A program made the translations under genes and the position numbers. A DNA stretch of 64,000 nucleotides from Unio delphinus (taxonomy: Eukaryota > Mollusca > Bivalvia > Unionida > Unionidae). The notes under the pieces were generated by a model. The model was given only the letters and a program-made list of their open reading frames with translations. It did no database searches and was not told the origin of the DNA. Shown here piece by piece: positions 36,271-47,145 of this stretch (its first letter is position 1; the number at the start of each line of letters is the position of its first letter). Location of the stretch: NCBI GenBank assembly GCA_029339505.1, contig JAQISU010000108.1, forward strand, positions 18,160,501 to 18,224,500, read 5' to 3'.

Positions 36271-39200
36271 ACATAAGACTGACAGAAATGAATGTAGCAA
36301 AGAAACAAACATAAGACTGACAGAAATGAATGTAGCAAAAAAACAAACATAAGACTGACAGAAATGAATGTAGCAAAAAAACAAACAAAAGAATGACAGA
36401 AATGAATGTAGCAAAAAAAACAAACATAAGACTGACAGAAATGAATGTAGCAAAGAAACAAACAAAAGACTGACAGAAATGAACGAAGCAAAGAAACAAA
36501 CATAAGACTGACAGAAATGAATGTAGCTAAGAAACAAACAAAAGACTGACAGAAATGAACAAAGCAAAGAAACAAACATAAGAATGACAGAAATGAATGT
36601 AGCAAAGAAACAAACAAAAGACTGACAGAAATGAACGAAGCAAAGAAACAAACATAAGACTGACAGAAATGAATGTAGCAAAGAAACAAACATAAGACTG
36701 ACAGAAATGAATGTAGCAAAAAAAGAAACGTAAGACTGACAGAAATGAATGTAGCAAAGAAACAAACAAAAGAATGACAGAAATGAATGTAGCTAAGAAA
36801 CAAACAAAAGACTGACAGAAATGAATGTAGCAAAGAAAAAAACAAAAGACTGACAGAAATGAATGTAGCTAAGAAACAAACAAAAGACTGACAGAAATGA
36901 ATGTAGCAAAGAAACAAACATAAGACTGACAGAAATGAATGTAGCAAAGAAACAAACATAAGACTGACAGAAATGAATGTAGCAAAGAAACAAACAAAAG
37001 ACTGACAGAAATGAATGTAGCAAAAAAAACAAACATAAGACTGACAGAAATGAATGTAGCAAAGAAACAAACAAAAGACTGACAGAAATGAACGAAGCAA
37101 AGAAACAAACATAAGACTGACAGAAATGAATGTAGCTAAGAAACAAACAAAAGACTGACAGAAATGAACAAAGCAAAGAAACAAACATAAGAATGACAGA
37201 AATGAATGTAGCAAAGAAACAAACAAAAGACTGACAGAAATGAATGTAGCAAAGAAACAAACATAAGACTGACAGAAATGAACAAAGCAAAAAAAACAAA
37301 CATAAGACTGACAGAAATGAATGTAGCAAAGAAACAAACATAAGACTGACAGAAATGAATGTAGCAAAGAAACAAACATAAGACTGACAGAAATGAATGT
37401 AGCTAAGAAACAAACAAAAGACTGACAGAAATGAATGTAGCAAAGAAACAAACAAAAGACTGACAGAAATGAACAAAGCAAAGAAACAAACATAAGACTG
37501 ACAGAAATGAATGTAGCAAAAAAACAAACATAAGACTGACAGAAATGAATGTAGCAAAGAAACAAACAAAAGACTGACAGAAATGAATGTAGCAAAGAAA
37601 CAAACAAAAGACTGACAGAAATGAATGTAGCAAAAAAACAAACATAAGACTGACAGAAATGAATGTAGCAAAGAAACAAACATAAGACTGACAGAAATGA
37701 ATGTAGCAAAAAAACAAACAAAAGAATGACAGAAATGAATGTAGCAAAGAAACAAACATAAGACTGACAGAAATGAATGTAGCAAAAAAACAAACATAAG
37801 ACTGACAGAAATGAATGTAGCAAAAAAACAAACAAAAGAATGACAGAAATGAATGTAGCAAAGAAACAAACATAAGACTGACAGAAATGAATGTAGCAAA
37901 AAAACAAACATAAGACTGACAGAAATGAATGTAGCAAAGAAACAAACAAAAGACTGACAGAAATGAATGTAGCAAAAAAACAAACATAAGACTGACAGAA
38001 ATGAATGTAGCAAAAAAACAAACATAAGACTGACAGAAATGAATGTAGCTAAGAAACAAACAAAAGACTGACAGAAATGAATGTAGCAAAGAAACAAAGA
38101 AAAGACTGACAGAAATGAATGTAGCAAAGAAACAAAGAAAAGACTGACAGAAATGAATGTAGCAAAAAAACAAACATAAGACTGACAGAAATGAATGTAG
38201 CAAAGAAACAAACAAAAGACTGACAGAAATGAATGTAGCAAAGAAACAAACATAAGACTGACAGAAATGAATGTAGCAAAGAAACAAACAAAAGACTGAC
38301 AGAAATGAATGTAGCAAAGAAACAAACATAGGACTGACAGAAATGAATGTAGCAAAAAAACAAACATAAGACTGACAGAAATGAATGTAGCAAAGAAACA
38401 AACATAAGACTGACAGAAATGAATGTAGCAAAAATGCAAACAAAAGAATGACAGAAATGAATGTAGCAAAGAAACAAACATAAGACTGACAGAAATGAAT
38501 GTAGCAAAAAAACAAACATAAGACTGACAGAAATGAATGTACCAAAAAAACAAACAAAAGAATGACAGAAATGAATGTAGCAAAGAAACAAACATAAGGC
38601 TGACAGAAATGAATGTAGCAAAAAAACAAACATAAGACTGACAGAAATGAATGTAGCAAAAAAACAAACAAAAGAATGACAGAAATGAATGTAGCAAAGA
38701 AACAAACATAAGACTGACAGAAATGAATGTAGCAAAAAAACAAACATAAGACTGACAGAAATGAATGTAGCAAAGAAACAAACAAAAGACTGACAGAAAT
38801 GAATGTAGCAAAGAAACAAACAAAAGACTGACAGAAATGAATGTAGCAAAGAAACAAACATAAGACTGACAGAAATGAATGTAGCAAAGAAACAAACATA
38901 AGACTGACAGAAATGAATGTAGCAAAAAAACAAACATAAGACTGACAGAAATGAATGTAGCAAAGAAACAAACATAAGACTGACAGAAATGAATGTAGCA
39001 AAAAAACAAACAAAAGAATGACAGAAATGAATGTAGCAAAGAAACAAACATAAGAATGACAGAAATGAATGTAGCAAAAAAACAAACAAAAGACTGACAG
39101 AAATGAACGAAGCAAAGAAACAAACATAAGACTGACAGAAATGAATGTAGCAAAGAAACAAACAAAAGACTGACAGAAATGAACAAAGCAAAGAAACAAA

Positions 39201-40224
39201 CATAAGACTGACAGAAATGAATGTAGCTAAGAAACAAACAAAAGACTGACAGAAATGAATGTAGCTAAGAAACAAACAAAAGACTGACAGAAATGAATGT
39301 AGCAAAGAAACAAACAAAAGACTGACAGAAATGAATGTAACAAAGAAACAAACAAAAGACTGACAGAAATGAATGTAGCAAAGAAACAAACAAAAGACTG
39401 ACAGAAATGAATGTAGCAAAGAAACAAACATAAGACTGACAGAAATGAATGTAGCAAAGAAACAAACATAAGACTGACAGAAATGAATGTAGCAAAGAAA
39501 CAAACATAAGACTGACAGAAATGAATGTAGCAAAAAAACAAACAAAAGACTGACAGAAATGAATGTAACAAAGAAACAAACATAAGACTGACAGAAATGA
39601 ATGTAGCAAAGAAACAAACATAAGACTGACAGAAATGAATGTAGCAAAGAAACAAACAAAAGACTGACAGAAATGAATGTAGCAAAGAAATAAACATAAG
39701 ACTGACAGAAATGAATGTAGCAAAGAAACAAACATAAGACTGACAGAAATGAATGTAGCAAAGAAACAAACATAAGACTGACAGAAATGAATGTAACAAA
39801 GAAACAAACATAAGACTGACAGAAATGAATGTAGCAAAGAAACAAACATAAGACTGACAGAAATGAATGTAGCAAAGAAACAAACATAAGACTGACAGAA
39901 ATGAATGTAGCAAAGAAACAAACATAAGAATGACAGAAATGAATGTAGCTAAGAAACAAACAAAAGACTGACAGAAATGAACGAAGCTAAGAAACAAACA
40001 AAAGACTGACAGAAATGAACGAAGCTAAGAAACAAACATAAGACTGACAGAAATGAATGTAGCAAAGAAACAAACATAAGAATGACAGAAATGAATGTAG
40101 CAAAGAAACAAACAAAAGACTGACAGAAATGAATGTAGCAAAAAAACAAACAAAAGACTGACAGAAATGAATGTAGCAAAGACAGGTGCACAGATGGATA
40201 TAGGAAGGAGGAAGTAAAACACAG

Positions 40225-42010
40225 AGCAGTCTCGCTAGCACAAATATTTGAAAATGTTGACCAACGTGAATTCTGGAAGCATGTTAAACAACATACCACG
40301 ACAACTTCCAATAAACTACGAATTTGCATTGATAGGAACCATGGTCAGAATAATATATACAACATGTGGGAAAATCATTTTCAAGTCTTACTCAATAGTG
40401 TTACAAATGAATCGAATAAGAAGCATGTACTTTCAGCATTGAATACACCTTTTGCTTGTATTGAGGTAATCACATTATCTGAGATCCAACGTGCAATAGC
40501 AAGACAAAAAGGTGGCAAATGTCTAGGTTCAGATTTTTTATATGTGGAACATTTAAAGTTTTTAGATACTAGACTTCATGTGTTACTGATGATTTTATTT
40601 AATTGTATGTTTGTGCATAACTTTTGTACCAGATGATTTCACAAATGTTACCATTATACCGCTACTAAAAAGCAAAATTGGTAACATAATGGACAAAAAT
40701 ATCCACAGACCTATAGCTCTTACAACTATTATTTCAAAATATTTGAATGCATCATACTGCATAGATGTGAAGTTACAATCTCTGATAATCAGTTTGGTTT
40801 TAAAAGCCAGCATTCAACAGATTTATGCATATATGCTTTTAAGGAAGCTGTCAGCTATTATGTAGAACATGACAGCCCAGTGTTTGCATGTTTTTTAGAT
40901 GCTAGCAAGGCATTTGATAGGGTCAATCACTGGACACTCTTTAAAAAGTTGATTGATATTAAAATACCTGTCTACATTGTTCATACTTTAGTTAACTGGT
41001 ATGGGAAACAGTTGTATTGTGTGCGATGGGGAAGTGTAATATCCAGCACTTACCATGTAACCAATGGGGTCAGGCAGGAGGGAATTCTGTCCCCTTTGTT
41101 AGTTAATTATATATATAGACGAGTTCAATTGTAAGCTCAGTCAGCATTACATAGGGTTACATCCAACGTTCCCTCTAAGCGAATGGTAGATGTGCGTGCA
41201 GTGCTTGCTGCACTGCGCAAGTATTATGGAGATGAGCAAAATTTAACGTTGGATTGAGTAAAATTTGGCAATTCAGCTGCACGGGGATGCCTGAGCAGCT
41301 GCATGCATGCGTGCATGCGCAGCTTAGTGGGAACGCTGGTTACATCTGCCACCAAATGTGTTATTAACAATTTTAGTTCTGCTGATGATAAATCATTGGT
41401 AAGTCCTTCTATAACAGGTTTAAGGAAATTATTAAAGATATGTGAACAATATGCATTTGAGAATGATATAATGCATAATACAAAAAAAATCAGTATGCAT
41501 GGTCTTTCAGCCAACTTCTTTCAAATTACCATCTCTTCCCCCTGGACATTTTAATGGCAATGCTCTTACATATGTCAACAGTTATACGTATTTGGGTCAT
41601 ATTTAGAAATCCAATCGGTCGGATAATGAAGATATGATGAAACATTACCGATCTCTGTGTACTCAAACAAACATACTTCTACATAAATTTAAGAATTGTT
41701 CATTGAATATTAAAAATAGATTATTTAAATCTTAATGCTACACAATGTATTGTGCTACTCTGTGGACAAACTTTAGTGAATCAATGAAAAGAAAACTAGT
41801 TATTGGTCATAATAATAGTCTTCGTTTTGTATTAGGTCTTCCAAGGTGGAACAGTGCCTCCAACATGTTTGATAATTACATGTACAATGTATTCAGTTTT
41901 GATGAAATAATGAGAAAGTATGTTTTCTCAATGATATCTAATAGTAGGTACTGTATATTGAAATCTCTTTGGAACAATGGAATCATGTATATTCTCATAT
42001 TATAAGTAGA
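40225..42010 (+). pseudogene. non-LTR reverse transcriptase pseudogene (LINE at 40183)
   Basis: The coding remnant is split over several frames. A pre-RT segment FENVDQREFWKHV is near 40240. Later come EIQRAIARQKGGKC (about 40480) and, after a frame change near 40635, DDFTNVTIIPLLKSK, then RPIALTTIISK. Another frame has FGFKSQHSTD. FACFLDASKAFDRVNHW (from about 40883) is RT motif A, with its Asp present. NGVRQEGILSPLL (about 41063) is motif B with Glu in place of the usual second Gly. The catalytic YADD box reads SADD (41378-41389). The C-terminal part (SYTYLGH, and RFVLGLPRWNSASNMF near 41840) carries stops. A nested MITE interrupts it. Not functional. Confidence 0.88.
41164..41338. mobile_element. 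hAT-type MITE, 175 bp, inserted in the RT pseudogene
   Basis: Terminal inverted repeats CAACGTTCCCTCTAAGC and, at the right end read inward, CAGCGTTCCCACTAAGC. They are flanked by a perfect 8-bp duplication GTTACATC (41156-41163 and 41339-41346). An 8-bp duplication and CAGNGTTCC-like ends are typical of the hAT superfamily. The interior (TGCATGCATGCGTGCATGCG near 41300) is GC-rich compared with its surroundings. No coding capacity. Confidence 0.9.
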
Positions 42011-42074
42011 TGGAACAAACTACTCTTTAAATGTGTCATTTAATTTTATTCTTAATAATCTATGGCACAGTTAG

Positions 42075-42075
<1 letters not shown>

Positions 42076-42117
<42 letters not shown>
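42076..42117. repeat. (TA)n microsatellite
   Basis: About 20 TA units with one TTTA interruption, just left of the Tigger-like element. Confidence 0.93.
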
Positions 42118-42121
42118 CATA

Positions 42122-42938
42122 CAGTCGACTCCAGATATGTGCATATCGTATAACTGCATATTCCACTTTATTGCATAGCTTTGTGCCGGTTCCGATTTGT
42201 TACCATTGTTTTCAATGTATGTCAATTTCGGACAATTGCATATCGTTTATATGCATATTTTGCATAATTGCATACATTTTTCTGGGCTGAACATGCATTA
42301 TTATGTGTTAAGTTGCTCCTGATAACTGCATTGTTCAAAATTGTTCCTTTCAAAATGAAAAAAAAAACCGATTCTGAACATTGGTGGTCAATGTTGATTA
42401 ATGAGGTCTGTTAATATCAACATCACAGGTATTAGATCTCCGTTGGTCACCAGGAGACACTATAGCAGATAACCATAAATATTACCAAGACGTCATTAGC
42501 TCTCTGATTCTCTGTTGATCACCAGGAGGCGCGATAGCAGACAACCATAATAATTAACCAAGCATGGTCGATGGCTTTAACACTCTTTAGCTTTAACACA
42601 AACTCATATCGCCCTCATTTAGAATCTGATCCAGTGTGGTCATTAAATTCGATAGATTAAGACTGGAGCACAGACCACAAGTCTACTCCTCAATCTACTG
42701 ACAAAACTGACCTCCATATATATGATACCAGAGCAAATCAAGTCACATTTAAATGAACTAGGCCAAATGGGGGTTTGTTTCAGAGAAATAATGGGTATCA
42801 GTATGCATGCTGCACCGGATACACGTCATAACATGAACGCCGGTTTAGTGCATACGCCGCTTAATTGCATATCATAGCATCGGTCCCGAGGCCATGCATA
42901 TAAGCCATGCATATAAGCCATACATATAAGTGGAGCCG

Positions 42939-42942
<4 letters not shown>
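42122..42942. mobile_element. non-autonomous Tigger/pogo-like DNA element, 821 bp
   Basis: Ends are CAGTCGACTCCAGATATGTG and, at the right end read inward, CAGTCGGCTCCACTTATATG (about 16 of 20 identical). A TA precedes the left end. The right end is followed by TG, now part of a GT tract, so the target TA is not confirmed on that side. Subterminal TGCATAT/ATAATTGCATA motifs, an imperfect 72-bp internal duplication (TCACCAGGAG near 42445 and 42520) and three GCCATGCATATAA copies near the right end are present. No transposase frame. Confidence 0.7.
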
Positions 42943-43022
<80 letters not shown>

Positions 43023-43040
43023 GATATATATATATATATA
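42941..43040. repeat. (GT)n-(TA)n compound microsatellite
   Basis: About 35 GT units, then TATATATATAGATATATAT, abutting the right end of the Tigger-like element. Confidence 0.95.
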
Positions 43041-43140
43041 AGGTACTTTTATGTTTACAATGTTTTTTACTTATATCTATATTTTAATTTAGAGTTATGG
43101 ACTTTACAGTCTGAAATAAAGAATTCTTATCTCATCTTAT

Positions 43141-44164
43141 AAGAAATGCTGCTAAAGGTTTAACAGTCACTGAAATCATCTACCATTACAAGAAATAAAA
43201 TTAATCCATTTTCGCCACATGATCAATGCCATATATATTTGCTTATTGAGACCATCCACAAAAACATAGACCCTGATCTGAAATTGCATAATGTTCTGGT
43301 GTATCATGTCTGTTATTTGTTCTACCAATTATTCCTAATTAGTGTACAATCCTAGATTTGCCATAACATCATGCAATGGCAGAGCAGGGTCTGTGGTCTT
43401 TGCAGTTGGATTCTTCTGAAAAGTAAGTATATATGGTAGATATATTTCATCACATGCAAGTATATATGGTAGATATCATATTTCATCAACTAAGTTATCT
43501 ACTTCCTACCTCTCAGCTTCTTACCAGCATAGGTCCAGACAGACAAAAATCTGGTTATTCCCTGGAGAGGATACCTGACTGCATGTCCTCATAAAAGCAT
43601 GGATGGTCATCTCTATCTGATAAAAGAATGTCTATCAATAACATCCTAACTCAATGCCTGCCAACCATATTGATCTGCAAAACAGGACAATCTATATCAT
43701 CCATGTGAAATGACCAAATAATGGCTTTATTTTCTTACAGCTGTTGAGTGGAGCAGCTAAAGAAGTGGTTGTGTTAAAGTTTCCTATTTCTGGAGTTGCA
43801 GAAACACAATCCTGGCACACATCAACAGATTATTAGTGTGTATCCTAGTGGCCATTATAAAATCATCAATCAGACAGGGATATAAAGAGAAGGGCAATGA
43901 CAAATTGTATCACACTTCCAATTATAGGTCAATTAATCAATTAGTACAAATGCTGGACACAGTATGGAAACTGTTGATGATTTATGTATTTGGATTTATG
44001 AATGTCTGGAACATTATGCAGGAATGGAATCTATACAAGACTAACCTAGAGTTGGATTAAAACTGATCCATTTTATATTTATAAGAAAAAGTAAATAATT
44101 GAGATTAAAAGTAGGTACACAAAAAATTCTAGTCTTTGACTTATTATTGAAACTATTTAATGTT
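43141..44164. other. unique sequence; one weak exon candidate
   Basis: Mostly featureless. A 21-bp-spaced duplication of AAGTATATATGGTAGATAT occurs near 43423-43475. A polypyrimidine/AG boundary (TTATTTTCTTACAG) at about 43727-43740 is followed by an open stretch of about 31 codons ending in TAG at 43834. Confidence 0.4.
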
Positions 44165-45690
44165 GGTGTGAATAGTATATGAATTAGTATTCAAATCAGT
44201 CTACGTTGTATGACCTGGTGTGAGTAGTGTATGAATTAGTGTTAGAATTATTCCAAGTAAAATGACCTGGTGTGAGCAGGAGGTCATAGGTTTGATCCCT
44301 GGCCGAGTTATACCAAAGACTTACAAAAATGATACATACAACTACCTCACTTGGCACTCAGCATTAAGAGGTTAGTGTTAGGACTGGTTTGCCTGGTGTC
44401 AGGATAATGCGACTGGGTGGGAGACATCATGCTACATCTCTGTGAAATGATGCCCCAGTGCTAGACATCACTATAAACTGCCTCACTGCAGACATTGTAC
44501 GGATATGACTGAAAATTGTTAAAGCTACATTAAAAATCCTAATCAAAGAAACAAAATAACATGACCTAGTGTGAGTAATGTAAGAATTAGTGTTAGAATC
44601 AGTCCAAATAGTTTGACCTGGCATGAGTTGTGTATGAATTAAGTGATAAAATCAGTCTAACTAACATGACCTGGTGTAAGTAGTGTATGAATTAGTGTTA
44701 GAATCAGTCCAAATAGTTTGACCTGGTTTGAGTAGTGTATGACAGTGTTATAATCAGTCCAAGTAACATGACTTGGTATGAATAGTGTATGAATTAGTGT
44801 TAGAATCAGTGGAAGTAAAATAGCCTGGTGTGAGTAGTGTATAAGTTAAGTGTTAGAATCAGTCCAAGTAAAATGACCTGGTGTGAGTAGTGTGTGAATT
44901 AAGTGGTATAAACAGCCTAAATAGCCTGACCTGGTGTGAGCAGTGTAAGAATTAGTGTTATAACTAGTCTAAATAGCATGAACTAGTGTGAACAGTGTAA
45001 GATTTAGTTGCATTGAATAACCAGTCTGAAAAAGCATGATCTGGTGTGAGCAGTGTACAAATTACTGTTATAACCAGTCTAAGTAGAATGACATGGTGTG
45101 GGTAGTGTATACATTAGTATTACAATCAATTTAAGTAGAATAACCTGATGTGAGTAGTGTATGAATTCATATTAAAATCAGTGTAAGTAGAATGATGTGA
45201 TGTGGGTAGATTCATGAATAAGCATTAGAAGATCTGCTGTAAGTAGTGTATGAATCAGTGTTACCAACATAACCCTGTGTGAGTAGCATATTAATTAGTG
45301 TTAGAATCAGTCTAAATAACATAATGCTGTGTGAGTAACATATGAATTAGTGTTAGAATCAGTCTAAATAACATAACCCTGTGTGAGTAGTATATGAATT
45401 AGTGTTAGAATCAGTCTGCATAACATAACCCTGTGTGAGTAGCATATGAATTAGTGTTAGAATCAGTCTAAATAACATGATCTGGTGTTAGTAGTGTTAG
45501 AATTAGTGTTAGAATCAGTCTAAATAACATGATCTGGTGTTAGTAGTGTTAGAATTAGTGTTAGAATCAGTCTAAATAACATGATCTGGTGTTAGTAGTG
45601 TTAGAATTAGTGTTAGAATCAGTCTAAATAACATGATCTGGTGTTAGTAGTGTTAGAATTATTGTTAGAATCAATATATTATCATCTGTT
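44165..45690. repeat. 52-bp satellite, about 24 copies, interrupted by a SINE
   Basis: GACCTGGTGTGAGTAGTGTA plus TGAATTAGTGTTAGAATCAG plus TCTAAATAACAT. The units are degenerate on the left and middle. Four nearly identical units (TGATCTGGTGTTAGTAGTGT) lie at about 45480-45680, spaced exactly 52 bp. The SINE occupies 44276-44550. Confidence 0.93.
44276..44550 (+). mobile_element. SINE copy inserted in the 52-bp array, A box missing
   Basis: It begins within the tRNA-like head (CAGGAGGTCATAGGTTTGAT, containing the B box) and follows the family consensus: GAGTTATACCAAAGACTTAC, GTGTCAGGATAATGCGACTG, CCAGTGCTAGACATCACT, and the tail AAGCTACATTAAAAATCC with an AAAGAAACAAAA end. Array units flank both sides (TGACCTGGTGTGAG left, TGACCTAGTGTGAG right), so it inserted after the array formed. 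Confidence 0.9.
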
Positions 45691-46385
45691 ATGAGTAGTG
45701 TCTTATGTATATCTATGGTTTTTATACTCCTGGTGCTTAATTTTATCTTATTTCTATTTTTAAAAAATTGTAGCTGTCATTTGTTCAAATTCATTTTGTT
45801 ATTTTTGCTTATGTCACCTGAATCCAGATTTGTATGTATGTGTTAGCCATTATTAATAATAATCTTAATAATAAGACTTAAATGGTGCTTATAACTTAAT
45901 TTCTCAGTGGTGGATGGGGGTTTTGACATTTCTAGAATAATTCTGTAACTTCCCATTGGTTCTGCTAGGCCACTTGTGAATAGGCCAATTTGATGCAAAA
46001 TAAGTAGTGTATTCTGTCACATGGGATCTATTGTGAAAAACAGTTGCAATTGACAGTGTATGTAACAAGAGAACAGAGGAATCAGTTTCATTCCAATTTT
46101 GGAGTCATTCCCATTTCTTGTGTTCCTGTTGTAAATCTGCTGATATGTTTTACGTTGCACTTAGATGTGCCTCAAGAGGCTCATTATTTGGACTATAATA
46201 TACTCTGGAACTGTTGTAAATTATTTTCATTCATTTAAGACTTTCATATACATTCATAAGGATTAGCTTGGATTCACTTTATAATACTCTTCTATTTTCA
46301 TTTATAACTTTGATAATCAAACTGTTTAAGTTTTACAAAGACTTGTTGGTTTTGCTTCTTTCTGTTTCTTAGTTTGTGACCATAG
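45691..46385. other. about 700-bp non-repeat block inside the 52-bp array
   Basis: Array-like sequence stops at AGTAGTG (about 45697) and resumes with AGTAGTGTAAGAATTTGTG at about 46393. The block has no recognisable frame. CTTAATAATAAGACTTAAAT near 45860 recalls a LINE tail, but I cannot assign it. Confidence 0.5.
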
Positions 46386-46815
46386 AGTCATAGCAGTAGT
46401 GTAAGAATTTGTGTTAGAATCAGTCTAAGTGTTAGAATCAGTCCATGTGTTACAGTCAGTCTAAGTGTTAGAATCAGTCTGCTAGAATCAGTCTAAGTGT
46501 TAGAAAAGTAGGCATGAGATAGGCTATTATGAAGACCTACTCACCACTGTCAAAAAGAGAAAGCTAAAATGGTATGGACATGTCACTAGACCCAACAGTC
46601 TGTCCACAACAGTACTGCGGGGCAGCATCCAGGGTGGCAGAAGGAGAGTTAGAGAAAAAAGTGGACTGACAACATTACAGAATGGACACAGGCATTGCAC
46701 ATGATCGAGACAAGTGGAGGGAACTGGTCAGATGTTCAGCAGCACAGTGGCTCAACAACCACACTAGGTCAAGAGACTGATGATGATGATGAAGTGTTAA
46801 AATTAGTCTAAATTG
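46386..46815. repeat. right remnant of the 52-bp array (short GTTAGAATCAGTCTAAGT units)
   Basis: Units reduced to about 18-20 bp (GTGTTAGAATCAGTCTAA) occur at 46400-46510. One further piece (GTGTTAAAATTAGTCTAAAT) follows at 46794, after the inserted LINE end. Confidence 0.8.
46511..46793 (+). mobile_element. LINE 3' end (RTE-like C-terminus) inserted in the array remnant
   Basis: Translation gives TVKKRKLKWYGHVTRPNSLS and TVLRGSIQGGRRRVREK. After a frame change it gives HDRDKWRELVRCSAAQ and TRSRD, then stop and a (TGA)n tail (about 46781-46793). This is a familiar C-terminal tail of non-LTR reverse transcriptases, probably RTE-related; the clade call is from memory. At least one frameshift and a stop. 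Only the last 90 or so codons remain. Confidence 0.75.
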
Positions 46816-47145
46816 GGTTTTGAGTGTGTGTGGGGTATAGTTTAGTGAGTTATATGGTTCACTGAATTGAAGAAAGGACAAACCTGAAACAAGAAAAATA
46901 ATTCTATTTCAAGTTTATTGAGGTTTATTTGTGAAATATTTGATAGTACATGTATTCGTTAAAAAAAACTGATTAAATTCAGAGTACTGATGGAATAGGT
47001 GTGATGGTTTATGTTTACGTATATAAATATCTGATTGCTGTTCAGAATGATACCTATATATACACTAATTTTACATGTTCACTAAACATTGCTTATATAC
47101 ATGTATATATATCACTTCCACATGTTCACTAAACATAGTTTATAT
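46816..47145. other. unique AT-rich spacer
   Basis: No gene seen. A short duplication (CACATGTTCACTAAACAT near 47080 and 47120) is present. Confidence 0.45.

Larger units (their letters stand above)
31852..40182. repeat. 8.3-kb satellite of a 38-bp unit, about 219 copies
   Basis: Unit AAGACTGACAGAAATGAATG plus TAGCAAAGAAACAAACAT, 38 bp. Main variants are AAGACTG/AAGAATG, ATGTAGC/ACGAAGC/ACAAAGC, GCAAAG/GCTAAG/GCAAAA and ACATAAG/ACAAAAG. The forward strand is about 55% A and 13% T. The reverse complement has no stop in the common unit in any frame. As 38 is not a multiple of three, each reverse frame cycles through the same 38-residue super-repeat, giving overlapping open frames of up to 814 codons. 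These start or stop only at variant units. I see no signal peptide, codon bias or splice structure that would argue for coding. Confidence 0.97.
40183..43140 (+). mobile_element. decayed LINE (jockey-like RT) carrying two nested DNA elements
   Basis: It starts at the last 38-bp satellite unit (5'-truncated; no endonuclease domain seen). It runs through a broken reverse transcriptase to about 42010, then an AT-rich 3' UTR. That UTR appears to continue after the element at 42122-42942 and to end near 43140 with GGACTTTACAGTCTGAAATA followed by AAAGAATTC, typical of LINE 3' ends. Nested inside are a hAT-type MITE (41164-41338) and a Tigger/pogo-like element. Without these the copy is about 1.9 kb. 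The joining of the 3' UTR across the nested element is an inference. Confidence 0.75.

Noticed and set aside
31797..40329. Overlapping reverse-strand open frames up to 814 codons, Phe/Cys/Ser/Leu-rich
   Set aside because: They are pure translation of a stop-free 38-bp satellite unit in all frames; no promoter, splice or domain evidence.
40248..42005. Functional reverse transcriptase gene
   Set aside because: Several frame changes and stops, SADD in place of YADD, and a MITE inserted in the coding part.
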